The notes: a model not told the origin generated them from the letters alone. Shown: positions 42,864-52,828, counted from the stretch's first letter. The stretch: 59,410 nucleotides of DNA from an uncultured Prevotellaceae bacterium (GCA_900316645.1 ONDP01000010.1:1-59410), one strand, 5' to 3'. Translations and numbers: made by a program.

Positions 42864-44867
42864 ATGGTAGACGACAAATTATTACGGATGCAGCAACTCG
42901 TCAGAGAATTGAACGAAGCCTCTGACGCCTATTATAATGGTCAGGCAGAACGGATGACCGACTACGAATGGGATGCACGTTTCGACGAACTGAAGAAACT
43001 GGAACAGGAGACTAGCACTACCCTGCCCGACTCCCCGACACAGAAAGTTTCGGAAGACAGCATCACTGGTCAGAAAGAGGAGCATGAGTTTGCAGCCCTC
43101 TCACTCGCCAAGACCAAACAGACTGCCGAACTGGTGAAATGGGCAGAAGGATTGCCCATCTGGATTTCATGGAAACTGGATGGCCTGACGCTCGTTGCAA
43201 CTTACGATAACGGAGCACTGACCAAGGTAGTGACACGAGGTAACGGACACATCGGAACTAACATTACCCATCTTGCAAAAGCCATTAACGGCATTCCGCA
43301 ACAAATTGGCTACAAGGGACATACCGTAATCCGAGGAGAAGCCGTTATCAGCTATGATGACTTCGAACGCTTCCTGATTGAGAGTGGTGAAGACTATGCT
43401 AATCCGCGCAACCTGGCCTCCGGTTCACTGACCTTGAAAGACGTGGAAGAAGTACGCCAGCGCCACATCCAATGGATACCGTTTACCCTGGTGCATATTG
43501 ACGAGGACATCACCTCGTGGGGCAAACGAATGGCTTGGTTGGAACAGCAAGGTTTTGCTACTGTTGAGCACGAAAAGGTAGAACATCCCGACCAACAAGC
43601 TGTAGAAGAATGTATCGCAGCCTTCACCCAGAAAGTTACCAGCAAACAGAATCCTTACCCTGTTGACGGACTCGTCATCTGTTACGATGATACCGACTAT
43701 GCCCAGACTGGCAGTATCACGGGGCATCATGCCACTCGTGCAGGATTGGCGTTCAAATGGCAGGATGAAGCAGCCGACACCATTCTGGAGAAGATAGAAT
43801 GGTCGTGCGCAGCCAGCACCATCTCGCCAGTTGCCATCTTCCAGCCCGTCGAACTGGAAGGAACAACCGTCAAGCGTGCCTCGCTCTGCAACATCAGTGA
43901 GTGCGAACGACTGGGGATTGGGACCAAGGGTACAGAAATCAGTGTCATCAAAGCCAACAAGATTATTCCGAAGGTGATTCAAGTGAAGCGAACGGAAGGG
44001 TCGCTGGAGATTCCCCACGAATGTCCCGTCTGCCACGCTAAGACGGAGATTCGCATCAGTGAGGCCAGTGGCACGAAGACCCTGCATTGTACGAATGCAG
44101 AATGCCCTGCCAAGCAACTGAAGAAGTTTGCCCGCTTTGTATCGAAAGAGGGTATGAACATCGACGGTATCTCCGAACAGACCTTGGCAAAGTTCATCAA
44201 CCTCGGTTGGGTGAGCGAATATGCCGACCTCTACAACCTGAGGAGCCACATTCGCGAATTGGCAAATATGGAGGGCTTTGGCGAGAAGTCGGCCTCGAAC
44301 ATCATGCGCAGCATTGATCGTTCTGCCCAGGTTGAAGCGCACCGTTTGCTCTATGCGCTGAACATTCCCCTCTGCGGACTGGATGTCTGCAAGCGACTGC
44401 TGGGAGCCTATCCTATCGACGAGTTGGTAGCTGCTACTGTCAAGGAGACTGGCGATTTGTTTGAGCCGTACCAGGAGGCATCGGAAGTCTTTGCCCATGT
44501 CAACGGTATCGGTCCTGAGAAATCGGCTTCGTTTGTCAATTGGTTCCGTGATGCCCATAACATGCAACGCTATCAGCACCTGAGAGAGAAGATTGAGGTG
44601 ACACAGGCCTCCAACGAACCCACAGGTAACAGGTGCGAGGGACTGACCTTCGTGGTCACTGGCGATGTGCATCACTATAAGAACCGCAACGAACTGAAAG
44701 CATATATTGAGTCGCAGGGAGGCAAAGTGGCTTCAGCTGTGAGTGGTTCTACCAATTTCCTCATCAACAATGATGTCAACTCTACCTCCGGAAAGAACCA
44801 AAAGGCCAAGCAACTGGGCATTCCCATTATCTCCGAGGACGAGTTTGTAGAACGGTTTAGAGATTAA
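42864..44867 (+). CDS. ligA: NAD-dependent DNA ligase
   Basis: 667 aa, full length. Adenylation-domain Lys in SWKLDGLTL (KxDG), preceded by the Ia domain YYNGQAERMTDYEWD. OB fold, four-cysteine zinc finger (CPVCHAKTEIRI, then CTNAECPAKQ), helix-hairpin-helix repeats (FGEKSASNIM, GIGPEKSASF) and C-terminal BRCT (GLTFVVTGDVHHYKNRNELK). SWKLDG replaces the commoner (E)PKxDG start. The essential replication ligase; first gene of a plus-strand operon with comEC, 1 nt apart. Confidence 0.95.
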   Translation: MVDDKLLRMQQLVRELNEASDAYYNGQAERMTDYEWDARFDELKKLEQETSTTLPDSPTQKVSEDSITGQKEEHEFAALSLAKTKQTAELVKWAEGLPIWISWKLDGLTLVATYDNGALTKVVTRGNGHIGTNITHLAKAINGIPQQIGYKGHTVIRGEAVISYDDFERFLIESGEDYANPRNLASGSLTLKDVEEVRQRHIQWIPFTLVHIDEDITSWGKRMAWLEQQGFATVEHEKVEHPDQQAVEECIAAFTQKVTSKQNPYPVDGLVICYDDTDYAQTGSITGHHATRAGLAFKWQDEAADTILEKIEWSCAASTISPVAIFQPVELEGTTVKRASLCNISECERLGIGTKGTEISVIKANKIIPKVIQVKRTEGSLEIPHECPVCHAKTEIRISEASGTKTLHCTNAECPAKQLKKFARFVSKEGMNIDGISEQTLAKFINLGWVSEYADLYNLRSHIRELANMEGFGEKSASNIMRSIDRSAQVEAHRLLYALNIPLCGLDVCKRLLGAYPIDELVAATVKETGDLFEPYQEASEVFAHVNGIGPEKSASFVNWFRDAHNMQRYQHLREKIEVTQASNEPTGNRCEGLTFVVTGDVHHYKNRNELKAYIESQGGKVASAVSGSTNFLINNDVNSTSGKNQKAKQLGIPIISEDEFVERFRD

Positions 44868-44868
44868 T

Positions 44869-46035
44869 ATGTACCAGCAGCGAGTGATTGCACCTTTATT
44901 ACCAGTAGCCATAGCGTTCATTCTTGGAATCATCGTGGGCCGCTATACTGACTATGGGGCTGTCACTACGCTTGCCATACTTGCCGGACTCATTGGGATA
45001 GCCCTCTGCCTGTTTCGCTTTCCCAAAGTTCAGTCACTCTTCATCCTACTCATCACAATGGTGATGGGCTGTCATCTCATCCAACATCCCCTACCCGATA
45101 TCCCTGTGGTGAAACGGGCTGGCGAAAGGATGCTGGAATATCGCGAACAGCTGCTGCGACAATACCGGGCGACGATGAATCCTGCTACCTACGAAGTGGT
45201 GGCAGCAATGACGCTGGGCGACAAAACGGCACTCACCAAGGAGACAAGAGAAAAATTCAACATGACTGGAGCCTCGCATATTCTTGCCATCAGCGGACTC
45301 CACCTGGGCATCATCTATATGATGGTCTCTCTCTTAGCATGGGGAAGGCGATGGCGCATCGTAGCCCAAGTGCTGACCTTAGTGCTGCTTTGGGGGTTTG
45401 CTTTTCTGGTAGGCCTGCCAGCAAGTGTTGTCAGGGCAACCACCATGTTGACCATCTATGGGTTGCTTTCGTTGGGCTATCGCCAGAACTCGAGTATTAA
45501 CGTTTTGGCTTTCACTGCCATCGTGATACTTGCCTGCCAGCCCGAAGCGCTGTTTGAGGTGGGGTTCCAGATGTCTTACCTTGCCGTGTTTGCTATTTTG
45601 CTGTTCTATCCCACTCTTTATGGTATGATTTCCGAGAAATGGCTCATGGAACATCGTGTGGTGCGCTGGGTATGGGGCATGACGACAGTCTCGCTGTGTG
45701 CACAACTGGGCGTAGGACCACTCATCGCGTTCTATTTCCACCGGTTCTCCACTTATTTTCTCTTGACCAATTTCATTGTCATTCCCTGCGCCTATCTCAT
45801 CCTCGTCGGAGGCTTTCTCCTGTTGCTCACGTCGTGGACAATGATAGCATCGGCATTAGCAACTGTAGTCACCATCATGACCCAGTCGCTCACTGCTATT
45901 GCAGCCCTTCCCATTGCCTCCATCGGGAATCTCTATCCTTCTCTTTTGCAAACCGTTTTGGTTTATGTACTTATCGGCTGTCTATCTATTATTTTTCTTA
46001 AGTTATGGCAAACCTATTCAGTATCATACCGATAA
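44869..46035 (+). CDS. comEC: ComEC/Rec2-type membrane channel, minimal form
   Basis: 388 aa. The core competence domain is recognisable: N-terminal TM helices, then LTKETREKFNMTGASHILAISGLHLG (signature), LPASVVRATTMLTIYGLL, and FEVGFQMSYLAVFAI, with about ten TM helices in total. It lacks both the N-terminal OB-like DUF4131 domain and the C-terminal beta-lactamase-like nuclease found in long ComEC proteins. It could form the channel for single-stranded DNA uptake with the nuclease supplied in trans. It overlaps the next gene by 31 nt. Confidence 0.8.
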   Translation: MYQQRVIAPLLPVAIAFILGIIVGRYTDYGAVTTLAILAGLIGIALCLFRFPKVQSLFILLITMVMGCHLIQHPLPDIPVVKRAGERMLEYREQLLRQYRATMNPATYEVVAAMTLGDKTALTKETREKFNMTGASHILAISGLHLGIIYMMVSLLAWGRRWRIVAQVLTLVLLWGFAFLVGLPASVVRATTMLTIYGLLSLGYRQNSSINVLAFTAIVILACQPEALFEVGFQMSYLAVFAILLFYPTLYGMISEKWLMEHRVVRWVWGMTTVSLCAQLGVGPLIAFYFHRFSTYFLLTNFIVIPCAYLILVGGFLLLLTSWTMIASALATVVTIMTQSLTAIAALPIASIGNLYPSLLQTVLVYVLIGCLSIIFLKLWQTYSVSYR

Positions 46036-46487
46036 TATTTCGTGCCCATCGCCCCAGTAAGACGGGTGATATGTTGGCTGTTAATATTCCCTTCTGGATT
46101 CGGAAGGGCTATGAGGGAATGACGTTCTTCGGAACCATTATCACTCACAGCAAGGAGGAGGCCGAACATTTCAACAACTGCCTGGATGCGATGAAGAACC
46201 ACGAAATGATTCATCTGTACCAAGCACGCGCTACCCGCGACTCATGGATATGCTTCTACTGGAAATACCTCGTCTATTGGCTGAAGGCTTGCCGTTATCG
46301 CAAGCACCTGCGCAATGCAGGCTATCTGCTCAATCCTTTTGAACTGGAAGCCTATGGCCACATGTACGACCTGCATTATCTGGACGACAAAGAAAACGGC
46401 ACCACTGAGTGGCGCCGCTATGCTGCAATGTCGTTGGAAGAACGCTTGCGAGTTTATTTTGCACGGAAACGCTCCGCCTGCGACTGA
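46005..46487 (+). CDS. Putative zincin-like protein (HExxH)
   Basis: 160 aa. HEMIH at residues 66-70 fits HExxH, followed 43-45 residues later by [10 protein letters not shown] (E113/E115) as a possible third ligand, the gluzincin layout. Other features: an N-terminal [21 protein letters not shown] segment and an aromatic/basic stretch ([21 protein letters not shown]). Similar unannotated proteins occur in Bacteroidales; no activity is known. The 3' end overlaps convergent trpS by 34 nt. Confidence 0.6.
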   Translation: MANLFSIIPIIFRAHRPSKTGDMLAVNIPFWIRKGYEGMTFFGTIITHSKEEAEHFNNCLDAMKNHEMIHLYQARATRDSWICFYWKYLVYWLKACRYRKHLRNAGYLLNPFELEAYGHMYDLHYLDDKENGTTEWRRYAAMSLEERLRVYFARKRSACD

Positions 46488-47545
46488 ATCAGTTCCTTGT
46501 CATCAAAGTAGTTAATCTGCATGGCACTGCGCACCTCGCTCATCGTCTGGGCAGCAGTCTCACGAGCCTTCTCCGTACCTTTCTTCAGGATATTATAAAT
46601 TTCCGGAATATCCTGCTCGAACTCATGACGACGCTGGCGCATGGGCTCCAGGAACTCGTTGAGTATCTGATTGAGGAACTTCTTGCACTTCATATCACCC
46701 AATCCGCCACGACGATAGTGGTCTTTCAACTCGTCGAGGTTCTGGTATTCAGGCCAGTATGCAGCAAAGTGCTCAGGCTTTGAGAAGGCATCCAGATAGG
46801 TGAATACGGCATTGCCCTCTACATGACCGGGATCGTTCAAGTTGATGTGCTCAGGGTCGGTGTACATAGAGCGCACTTTCTGCCATACAGTATCAGCATC
46901 GTCGCTCAAGTAGATACAGTTGCCCAGCGACTTCGACATCTTCTCCTTACCATCGGTACCTGGCAGGCGACGGGCAGTAGCATTCTCTGGCAACATGATG
47001 TTGGGCTCTACCAATACGGGGGCGTATATCTGATTGAAGCGACGCACCAATTCGCGTGTCACCTCCAGCATAGGCTCCTGATCCTCACCAGCAGGAACAG
47101 TGGTTGCCTTAAACAAAGTGATATCGGCTGCCTGGGAGACTGGATAGCAGAAGAATCCCAAGGGAATACTTTCACCCTCGAAACCACGCATTTTCACCTC
47201 AGTCTTCACTGTCGGGTTGCGCTGCACACGACTGACCGACACGAGATTCATCAGGTAAGTCGTCAACTCAGCAAGTTCTGTAATCTGGCTCTGGATGAAC
47301 AGCGTGCACTTCTCTGGGTCAAGACCGGCAGAAAGATAGTCGAGCGCCACCTCAACAATGTTCTGACGAATCTTCTCCGGATTGTCAGCATTATCTGTCA
47401 GTGCCTGCACATCGGCCATGAATACAAACATTTTGTCGTAGTCGCCAGCATTCTGCAACTCCACACGACGGCGCAGTGAACCTACATAATGTCCCAAATG
47501 GAGCTTGCCTGTAGGACGGTCACCTGTCAATATAATTTTTCCCAT
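46454..47545 (-). CDS. trpS: Tryptophanyl-tRNA synthetase
   Basis: 363 aa, class I. HIGH-type [10 protein letters not shown] (16-25), KMSKS as [20 protein letters not shown] and [18 protein letters not shown] in the tryptophan pocket. Cytosolic charging of tRNA-Trp; own promoter, monocistronic. Confidence 0.95.
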   Translation of the reverse strand: MGKIILTGDRPTGKLHLGHYVGSLRRRVELQNAGDYDKMFVFMADVQALTDNADNPEKIRQNIVEVALDYLSAGLDPEKCTLFIQSQITELAELTTYLMNLVSVSRVQRNPTVKTEVKMRGFEGESIPLGFFCYPVSQAADITLFKATTVPAGEDQEPMLEVTRELVRRFNQIYAPVLVEPNIMLPENATARRLPGTDGKEKMSKSLGNCIYLSDDADTVWQKVRSMYTDPEHINLNDPGHVEGNAVFTYLDAFSKPEHFAAYWPEYQNLDELKDHYRRGGLGDMKCKKFLNQILNEFLEPMRQRRHEFEQDIPEIYNILKKGTEKARETAAQTMSEVRSAMQINYFDDKELIQSQAERFRAK

Positions 47546-47572
47546 TTTTCTTGTTTTTTAGAATTTTGAGTG

Positions 47573-47580
47573 CAAAGGTA
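47573..47580 (-). promoter_or_regulatory. -7 element of trpS
   Basis: Minus-strand TACCTTTG followed by C, 27 nt before the ATG. Confidence 0.65.
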
Positions 47581-47602
47581 ACAAAATAATTGCAAACTAC
47601 CT

Positions 47603-47632
47603 TGGAAATAAAACAAATATTTCCTAACTTTG
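47603..47632 (+). promoter_or_regulatory. Promoter of nfeD-SPFH
   Basis: TTG (47603-47605), 19-nt spacer, TAACTTTG (47625-47632) followed by C; divergent from trpS. Confidence 0.72.
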
Positions 47633-47670
47633 CATCAAGATTAATTGGTAACATATAATAATGAATTAAT

Positions 47671-48114
47671 ATGATAGACTATTTGATTGCTAACATGTGG
47701 CAGGTTTGGGCTGTTATTGCCGTTGTATGCCTGATTCTGGAACTTTCGTCAGGTGACTTCTTTATCATCTGCTTCTCCATCGGTGCTGTCTTTGCGCTGA
47801 TTTCGGCTGTTGTCGGATTAAACATCTATTGGCAGTTGTTCATTTTTGCAGTCTTCTCGCTGCTCAGCGTACTCTTCGTGCGCCCTGTGGCCTTGCGCTA
47901 TCTCCACAAGAACGAGCCTAACAAGCCCTCGAATGCCGATGCCTTGCTGGGACGCACTGGAAAAGTGACGGAGGCAATTCCTACAGGTGGCAACGGCTAT
48001 GTGCAGATTGATGGCGACATGTGGAAAGCTGTCAGCGATACCGACATCCCCCAAGGCACCACCGTCCGCGTCGTCGGACGCGAGAGCACCATCATCACAG
48101 TGGAAAAACTCTAA
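47671..48114 (+). CDS. NfeD-like membrane protein
   Basis: 147 aa. Three or four N-terminal TM helices (WQVWAVIAVVCLILELSSGDFFI, then ALISAVVGLNIYWQLFIFAVFSLLSVLFV), then a C-terminal OB-fold (LLGRTGKVTEAIPTGGNGYVQIDGDMWKAVSD). This short NfeD type partners with SPFH/stomatin proteins and is encoded next to one here. Likely membrane-microdomain organisation. Confidence 0.88.
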   Translation: MIDYLIANMWQVWAVIAVVCLILELSSGDFFIICFSIGAVFALISAVVGLNIYWQLFIFAVFSLLSVLFVRPVALRYLHKNEPNKPSNADALLGRTGKVTEAIPTGGNGYVQIDGDMWKAVSDTDIPQGTTVRVVGRESTIITVEKL

Positions 48115-48146
48115 ACTCTAAACTCTAAACTCTAAACTTTAAACTA
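48106..48146 (+). repeat. Heptad array CTCTAAA from the nfeD stop codon
   Basis: The last codons of nfeD (AAA CTC TAA) are repeated: AAACTCT four times, then AAACTTT and AAACTAA. The unit is the gene's own 3' end including its stop codon. Confidence 0.9.
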
Positions 48147-48153
48147 ATAATAC

Positions 48154-49107
48154 ATGGAAATTATGACTTACGTATTGATTGCCATTGTTATCATGGTATT
48201 AATCTTTGCCAAAAAGGCAATTGTTATCATCCCTCAGTCGGAGACGCGCATCATCGAGCGTCTGGGTCGCTACTACGCTACCCTGAACCCTGGTATCAAC
48301 ATCATCATCCCCTTCATCGACCGAGCCAAGGAGATTGTGGTATTGAACCGTGGACGCTACACCTACTCCGACTCTATCGACCTGCGTGAACAGGTTTACG
48401 ACTTCCCGTCACAGAATGTTATCACCAAGGATAACATCCAGATGGAAATCAACGCCCTGCTCTACTTCCAGATTGTCGATCCGTTCAAAGCCGTTTATGA
48501 GATTTCCAATCTGCCCAACGCCATCGAGAAACTGACGCAGACCACATTGCGTAACATCATCGGTGAACTGGAATTGGACGAGACGCTGACTTCGCGCGAC
48601 ACCATCAATACCAAGCTGCGTGCCGTTCTGGACGACGCTACCGACAAATGGGGTGTGAAGGTGAACCGCGTAGAACTGCAAGACATCGTGCCTCCTTCAA
48701 CGGTGCTCAATGCAATGGAGAAACAGATGCAGGCCGAACGTAACAAACGTGCACAGATTCTGACCTCAGAAGGTGAGAAAGCAGCCGAGATTCTGGCTTC
48801 AGAAGGTGAGAAGACGGCTATCATCAACCGTGCCGACGCTCAGAAGCAACAGGCCATCCTGCATGCCGAAGGTGAGGCACAGGCTCGCATCCGCAAAGCC
48901 GAGGCTGAAGCAAAGGCTATCGAACTGATTACCGAGGCTGTAGGCAAGAGCACCAATCCTGCCAACTACCTGCTGGCTCAGAAGTATATCCAGATGATGC
49001 AGGAACTGGCTCAGGGCGATAAGACGAAGACCGTTTACCTGCCTTACGAGGCTACCAACCTGATGGGCTCTATCGGAGGCATCAAGGACTTATTCAAATC
49101 AGAGTAG
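48154..49107 (+). CDS. SPFH/Band 7 family membrane protein (stomatin/QmcA-like)
   Basis: 317 aa. N-terminal TM helix (TYVLIAIVIMVLIFAKKAI), Band 7 domain (VIIPQSETRIIERLGRYYATLNPGINIIIPFID, LREQVYDFPSQNVITKDNIQM), then a long Ala/Glu-rich coiled coil with EGEKAAEILASEGEKTA that drives oligomerisation. Forms membrane assemblies with NfeD and may modulate proteases such as FtsH. Same operon as nfeD. Confidence 0.92.
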   Translation: MEIMTYVLIAIVIMVLIFAKKAIVIIPQSETRIIERLGRYYATLNPGINIIIPFIDRAKEIVVLNRGRYTYSDSIDLREQVYDFPSQNVITKDNIQMEINALLYFQIVDPFKAVYEISNLPNAIEKLTQTTLRNIIGELELDETLTSRDTINTKLRAVLDDATDKWGVKVNRVELQDIVPPSTVLNAMEKQMQAERNKRAQILTSEGEKAAEILASEGEKTAIINRADAQKQQAILHAEGEAQARIRKAEAEAKAIELITEAVGKSTNPANYLLAQKYIQMMQELAQGDKTKTVYLPYEATNLMGSIGGIKDLFKSE

Positions 49108-49134
49108 ATTTATTTATCCTAAACAAATACAATT

Positions 49135-49677
49135 ATGAAAGAACTGAAAGGAACAAAGACAGAGAAAAATCTGCAGGAAGCATTTGCAGGTGAGTCAATG
49201 GCTCGCAACAAGTACACTTACTGGGCATCAAAGGCCAAGAAGGACGGCTACGTACAGATAGCTGCCATCTTCGAGGAGACTGCTGCCAACGAGAAGGAAC
49301 ATGCCAAGATGTGGTTTAAACTGCTGGAGGGCGGAGCCATCAAGGACACTGCCAGCAATCTGGAGGCTGCAGCAGGTGGCGAGAACTTCGAGTGGACCGA
49401 TATGTATGCCCGCATGGCCAAGGAGGCCCGCGAGGAGGGATTTGACGAGATAGCCGAGAAGTTCGAGGGTGTTGCCGCTATCGAGAAGGCTCATGAGGAG
49501 CGCTATCGCAAGCTGTTGGACAATGTGAAGAAGGAGCGTGTGTTCTCAAAGGACGGCGACGTCATCTGGCAGTGTGCCAACTGTGGTCACATCGTCGTTG
49601 GCAAGAAGGCTCCCGATGAGTGCCCCGTCTGCAACCATCCGCAGTCTTACTTCCAGGTGAAAGCAGAGAACTATTAA
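49135..49677 (+). CDS. rbr: Rubrerythrin
   Basis: 180 aa. N-terminal ferritin-like di-iron domain with Glu and EExxH-type ligands ([36 protein letters not shown]) and C-terminal rubredoxin domain with CANCG and CPVCNHPQ cysteines. Peroxide scavenger of anaerobes, taking electrons from NADH via rubredoxin reductase. 27 nt after the SPFH gene, possibly the same transcript. Confidence 0.95.
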   Translation: MKELKGTKTEKNLQEAFAGESMARNKYTYWASKAKKDGYVQIAAIFEETAANEKEHAKMWFKLLEGGAIKDTASNLEAAAGGENFEWTDMYARMAKEAREEGFDEIAEKFEGVAAIEKAHEERYRKLLDNVKKERVFSKDGDVIWQCANCGHIVVGKKAPDECPVCNHPQSYFQVKAENY

Positions 49678-49683
49678 TTTCGT

Positions 49684-49774
49684 CCCCCTAAGTTAGGGGG
49701 AACAAAAAAGGGTCTGAACAAAACACATTTTCCTTCGTTCAGACCCCTCCTAACCTCCCCTAACTTAGGGGAGG
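49684..49774. terminator. Nested palindromes acting as bidirectional terminator
   Basis: A central hairpin GGGTCTGAAC / GTTCAGACCC (49710-49746) is flanked symmetrically by two palindromes of the CCCCTAAGTTAGGGG type (49684-49700 and 49754-49774). It separates convergent rbr and DPP IV genes. Confidence 0.75.
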
Positions 49775-49777
49775 ATT

Positions 49778-51982
49778 TTATTTCATTTCCTTTTCCAAGA
49801 AATTGATGCACTGGCGGAACAGGTGGTTGCGCGTGTTGCCACCATAGATGCTGTGGTTGCGATTGGTATATACCAGCTGGCTGAAGTCCTTGTCGGCCTG
49901 CACCAGTGCCTCGGTATATTCTGCAGCATTGCGCAGATGCACATTATCGTCGGCTGAGCCGTGACAAAGCAACAGCGCACCATGCAGACTGCCCACCCTG
50001 CTGATGGGGTTCTGGTCGTAACCGTTGGGGTTCTCCTTGGGTGTGCGCATGAATCGCTCAGTATAGATGGTATCGTAGTAACGCCATGAAGTGACAGGAG
50101 CAATAGCCACACCGGCACGGAATACGGGACGGCCCTCCGACATGGACATCAGCGTGTTGAAACCACCATAGCTCCAACCCCAGATGGCTATGCGGTCTTT
50201 ATCCACATACGACTGCTTGCCAAGCCACAAGGCTGTCTCCACCTGATCGCGCGACTCCAGTTCGCCCAATCTCAGGTAGGTACACTTCTCGAAATCAGCA
50301 CCGCGTCCGCCCGTTCCGCGTCCATCGACACAAACACAGACGAAACCCTGCTGACAGAGATACTGTTCGATGATGGCACCCTGTCCGTTCATTCCGATAT
50401 TCCACGCATCCTTCACCTGTTGCGAACCAGGTCCGCTATACTGATACATCACCACAGGATAGCGTTTCTGAGCATTGAAATCAGCAGGTTTAACCAGCCA
50501 GCCATTGAGTTTGATGCCCTCGGAAGTGGTGAAGGTAAAGAGCTCGCGCTTGCCGAGTGGCAGTTTGGCGAGTGTAGCCTTCAGTTCCTGATTGTCAGTA
50601 ATCGTAGCCTGTCGCTTTCCGTCGCCGGCACAAAGGGTGATGACGGGAGGCGTGTTCAGATTGCTCCAGGTATGGATGAAGTATTTGTGGTTCTTGCTGA
50701 ATACGGCACTGCTCCATCCTGCCTGATTGGTCAGACACTCGCGCTTGCCATTGGCATGAGCCACATAGACGCGCTGGTCGCAAGGTCCCTGTTCGTGGGA
50801 TGCATAATAGACATCGCCCGTAGCATCGTCGATGCCATAGACTGCCGACACCTCGTAACTGCCCTGCTCCACCTGGCGCAGCAACTGTCCGTTGAGGTTG
50901 TAGAGATAGAGATGCATCCAACCATCCCTGTCGCTGGGCAGCAGCATATACTTGTCTGTCACTCTGAACCAACTGGCGCACTCCTCCTTGATGTATTTAT
51001 GCGTCTTATCCTCGATGAGCAACTGACTCACCGTCGAAAGCGGATTGGTCTGGTAAACGCGCAGACAGTCCTGATGGCGATTGAGCGTGAGCACCAGTAT
51101 CTTCTGCGCCTCGGCTGTCGACTTGATGCGAGGGATATAGCCGTCGGCATCAAGGGGCACCTGCAACTGGCGTGTCTGTCGGCTGGCAATATCAAAGCTC
51201 CATACCGTACACTGGGCATTGTCAGCACCAGCCACTGGATATTTATAGGTGTAGGCACCTGGATATTCGGCATACTCATCGTAAGCAGGAGCCTTTCCCT
51301 GATAGAGCGGCATGGAATACTGGCGCACCTTCGATTCGTCGTAGCGCACCCATACCAGCTGTTTGCTGTCAGCCGTAAACACCATCGCACGATTGTGGCC
51401 GAACTCCTCTTCGTTCACCCAGTCGGGAATGCCGTTGATCACTTCATTCTGGCGTCCGTCCTTCGTCACCTGGCTCTCGGCATTGTCGTAGAGCAACTTG
51501 ATGAGAAAGATGTTGTTGTCGCGCACGAAGGCTATCAGCGTACCGTCCTTCGAGAACAATGGCGTCTGCTGGGCACCGTTCTTCGACAGTGGCACCAGTT
51601 TCTTGTTGGCAATGGTATAGATGTAATACTCTGCCTTGAACGAATGGCGGTAAATCAGCTCTGTATTGGTCTGAATCAGCAGGCGCTTGCCGTCGGGACT
51701 CATGATATAGCCGTCGATACTGCTCAACTTAGCACCATGAGCGGTAGATGCGTCGAAGATAGTCTCCACCTCCTTGCCCGTCTTGAACGATGAGCGCACC
51801 ACGCGCTGACCATCGGCGCTCAACTGCAAATACGACTCCCCGTCGGCGGCAGGCGTTACTGCCATCATGCCTTCAGCCATGTAGGCACCTTGTGTGATAC
51901 GTTTCAAATCCAGATTCTGGCCCATGCTCGGTACTGCCATCAACGACAGACACAAGAGGCCTAACAATGCCGTTTTTTTCAT
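49778..51982 (-). CDS. Dipeptidyl peptidase IV (S9B)
   Basis: 734 aa. Signal peptide 1-21 (ending SMG-Q), beta-propeller domain (about 40-480), then alpha/beta hydrolase with the nucleophile in IWGWSYGGFNT, the Asp in LLCHGSADDNVH and the His in NRNHSIYGG. The double-Glu motif binding the substrate N-terminus is NEEEFG. Periplasmic release of Xaa-Pro dipeptides; central to peptide use in Prevotella/Porphyromonas. 12 nt downstream of the GldB-like gene. Confidence 0.93.
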   Translation of the reverse strand: MKKTALLGLLCLSLMAVPSMGQNLDLKRITQGAYMAEGMMAVTPAADGESYLQLSADGQRVVRSSFKTGKEVETIFDASTAHGAKLSSIDGYIMSPDGKRLLIQTNTELIYRHSFKAEYYIYTIANKKLVPLSKNGAQQTPLFSKDGTLIAFVRDNNIFLIKLLYDNAESQVTKDGRQNEVINGIPDWVNEEEFGHNRAMVFTADSKQLVWVRYDESKVRQYSMPLYQGKAPAYDEYAEYPGAYTYKYPVAGADNAQCTVWSFDIASRQTRQLQVPLDADGYIPRIKSTAEAQKILVLTLNRHQDCLRVYQTNPLSTVSQLLIEDKTHKYIKEECASWFRVTDKYMLLPSDRDGWMHLYLYNLNGQLLRQVEQGSYEVSAVYGIDDATGDVYYASHEQGPCDQRVYVAHANGKRECLTNQAGWSSAVFSKNHKYFIHTWSNLNTPPVITLCAGDGKRQATITDNQELKATLAKLPLGKRELFTFTTSEGIKLNGWLVKPADFNAQKRYPVVMYQYSGPGSQQVKDAWNIGMNGQGAIIEQYLCQQGFVCVCVDGRGTGGRGADFEKCTYLRLGELESRDQVETALWLGKQSYVDKDRIAIWGWSYGGFNTLMSMSEGRPVFRAGVAIAPVTSWRYYDTIYTERFMRTPKENPNGYDQNPISRVGSLHGALLLCHGSADDNVHLRNAAEYTEALVQADKDFSQLVYTNRNHSIYGGNTRNHLFRQCINFLEKEMK

Positions 51983-51994
51983 GTTGATGTTTTG

Positions 51995-52783
51995 TTAGTA
52001 TGTTTTCTCGTCGCGAAGCAACTGCTCCACGCTCATCTCTTTGTTCTGCTTCATAAAGCTGTCAACCAGTGTCACCTGCTCGTCGTCAAACACACGGCGG
52101 TTGGTCACATGGTTCACAACCCACTGAATCTTGCCCCTGTGCCAATCACGGGCAGCCTGCGTCGCCTGTTGGTCGGGCGATGGGAAGAGGCTCAACAAAT
52201 AAAAACCCAGACAGTCGGGCGTTATCATCGAACGCGTCATCATCTTGCGCTGCTCGTCCGTATAGTGCTCGCGGTAGAAAGGATAGTCGGCACCCAGATA
52301 TTTGTCCAGCGAAATGCCTAACGTCTTGTTACCCACGATGATACTCTGGTCGAACGAACCTATCTGGGCATACACCTGAGGCATCTCAACCGAAGGCACT
52401 TCCTCCTTCAGATTGCGGAAAGCCTCGGTCAGTTCGTTGTTCAAATCGTCTAAATTGGTAAACTGCTCCTGCACGTCGTTAATCATCTGCTGCAACGTGG
52501 AGTCGCTGAAGAAACGCAAGAACTTGATGTTTATCTCGGGATCGTTCACCTGACCGAGCTGCAACACATTCTCAATCAGCGTGCGCGTCTGCATCGGGAA
52601 CGATTTGTTCATCTGCAACAGTGCCGAATAATCGCCTGTCGTCAAGTAAAGACTCTCTATCCTGTCGTAGCGCTCAATGGTCACAATACTGTCGTTCGAA
52701 GTCTCGTCGTTCGACTTCAAACGCCACTCACATCCCAAACAGATGAGCATCAACACGAATAACAATAGATAGACCTTACGCAC
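51995..52783 (-). CDS. GldB-like lipoprotein
   Basis: 262 aa from a GTG (VRKVYLLLFVLMLICLGC). The track-length reading to 52831 begins with TTG inside the -7 element. Lipobox CLGC. GldB-family pattern: ERYDRIESLYLTTGDY, GSFDQSIIVGNKTLGISLDKYLGADYPFYREHYTDEQRKMM, DCLGFYLLSLFP. GldB is tied to type IX secretion and gliding in Bacteroidetes, but non-gliding gut species keep homologues of unknown role. The HExxH-like site of related DUF2268 proteins is not seen. Co-transcribed with DPP IV. Confidence 0.7.
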   Translation of the reverse strand: MRKVYLLLFVLMLICLGCEWRLKSNDETSNDSIVTIERYDRIESLYLTTGDYSALLQMNKSFPMQTRTLIENVLQLGQVNDPEINIKFLRFFSDSTLQQMINDVQEQFTNLDDLNNELTEAFRNLKEEVPSVEMPQVYAQIGSFDQSIIVGNKTLGISLDKYLGADYPFYREHYTDEQRKMMTRSMITPDCLGFYLLSLFPSPDQQATQAARDWHRGKIQWVVNHVTNRRVFDDEQVTLVDSFMKQNKEMSVEQLLRDEKTY

Positions 52784-52828
52784 CGTCTTTGAACTGTTTA
52801 AAAGATTTATTATTGTTAAAATCCGATG

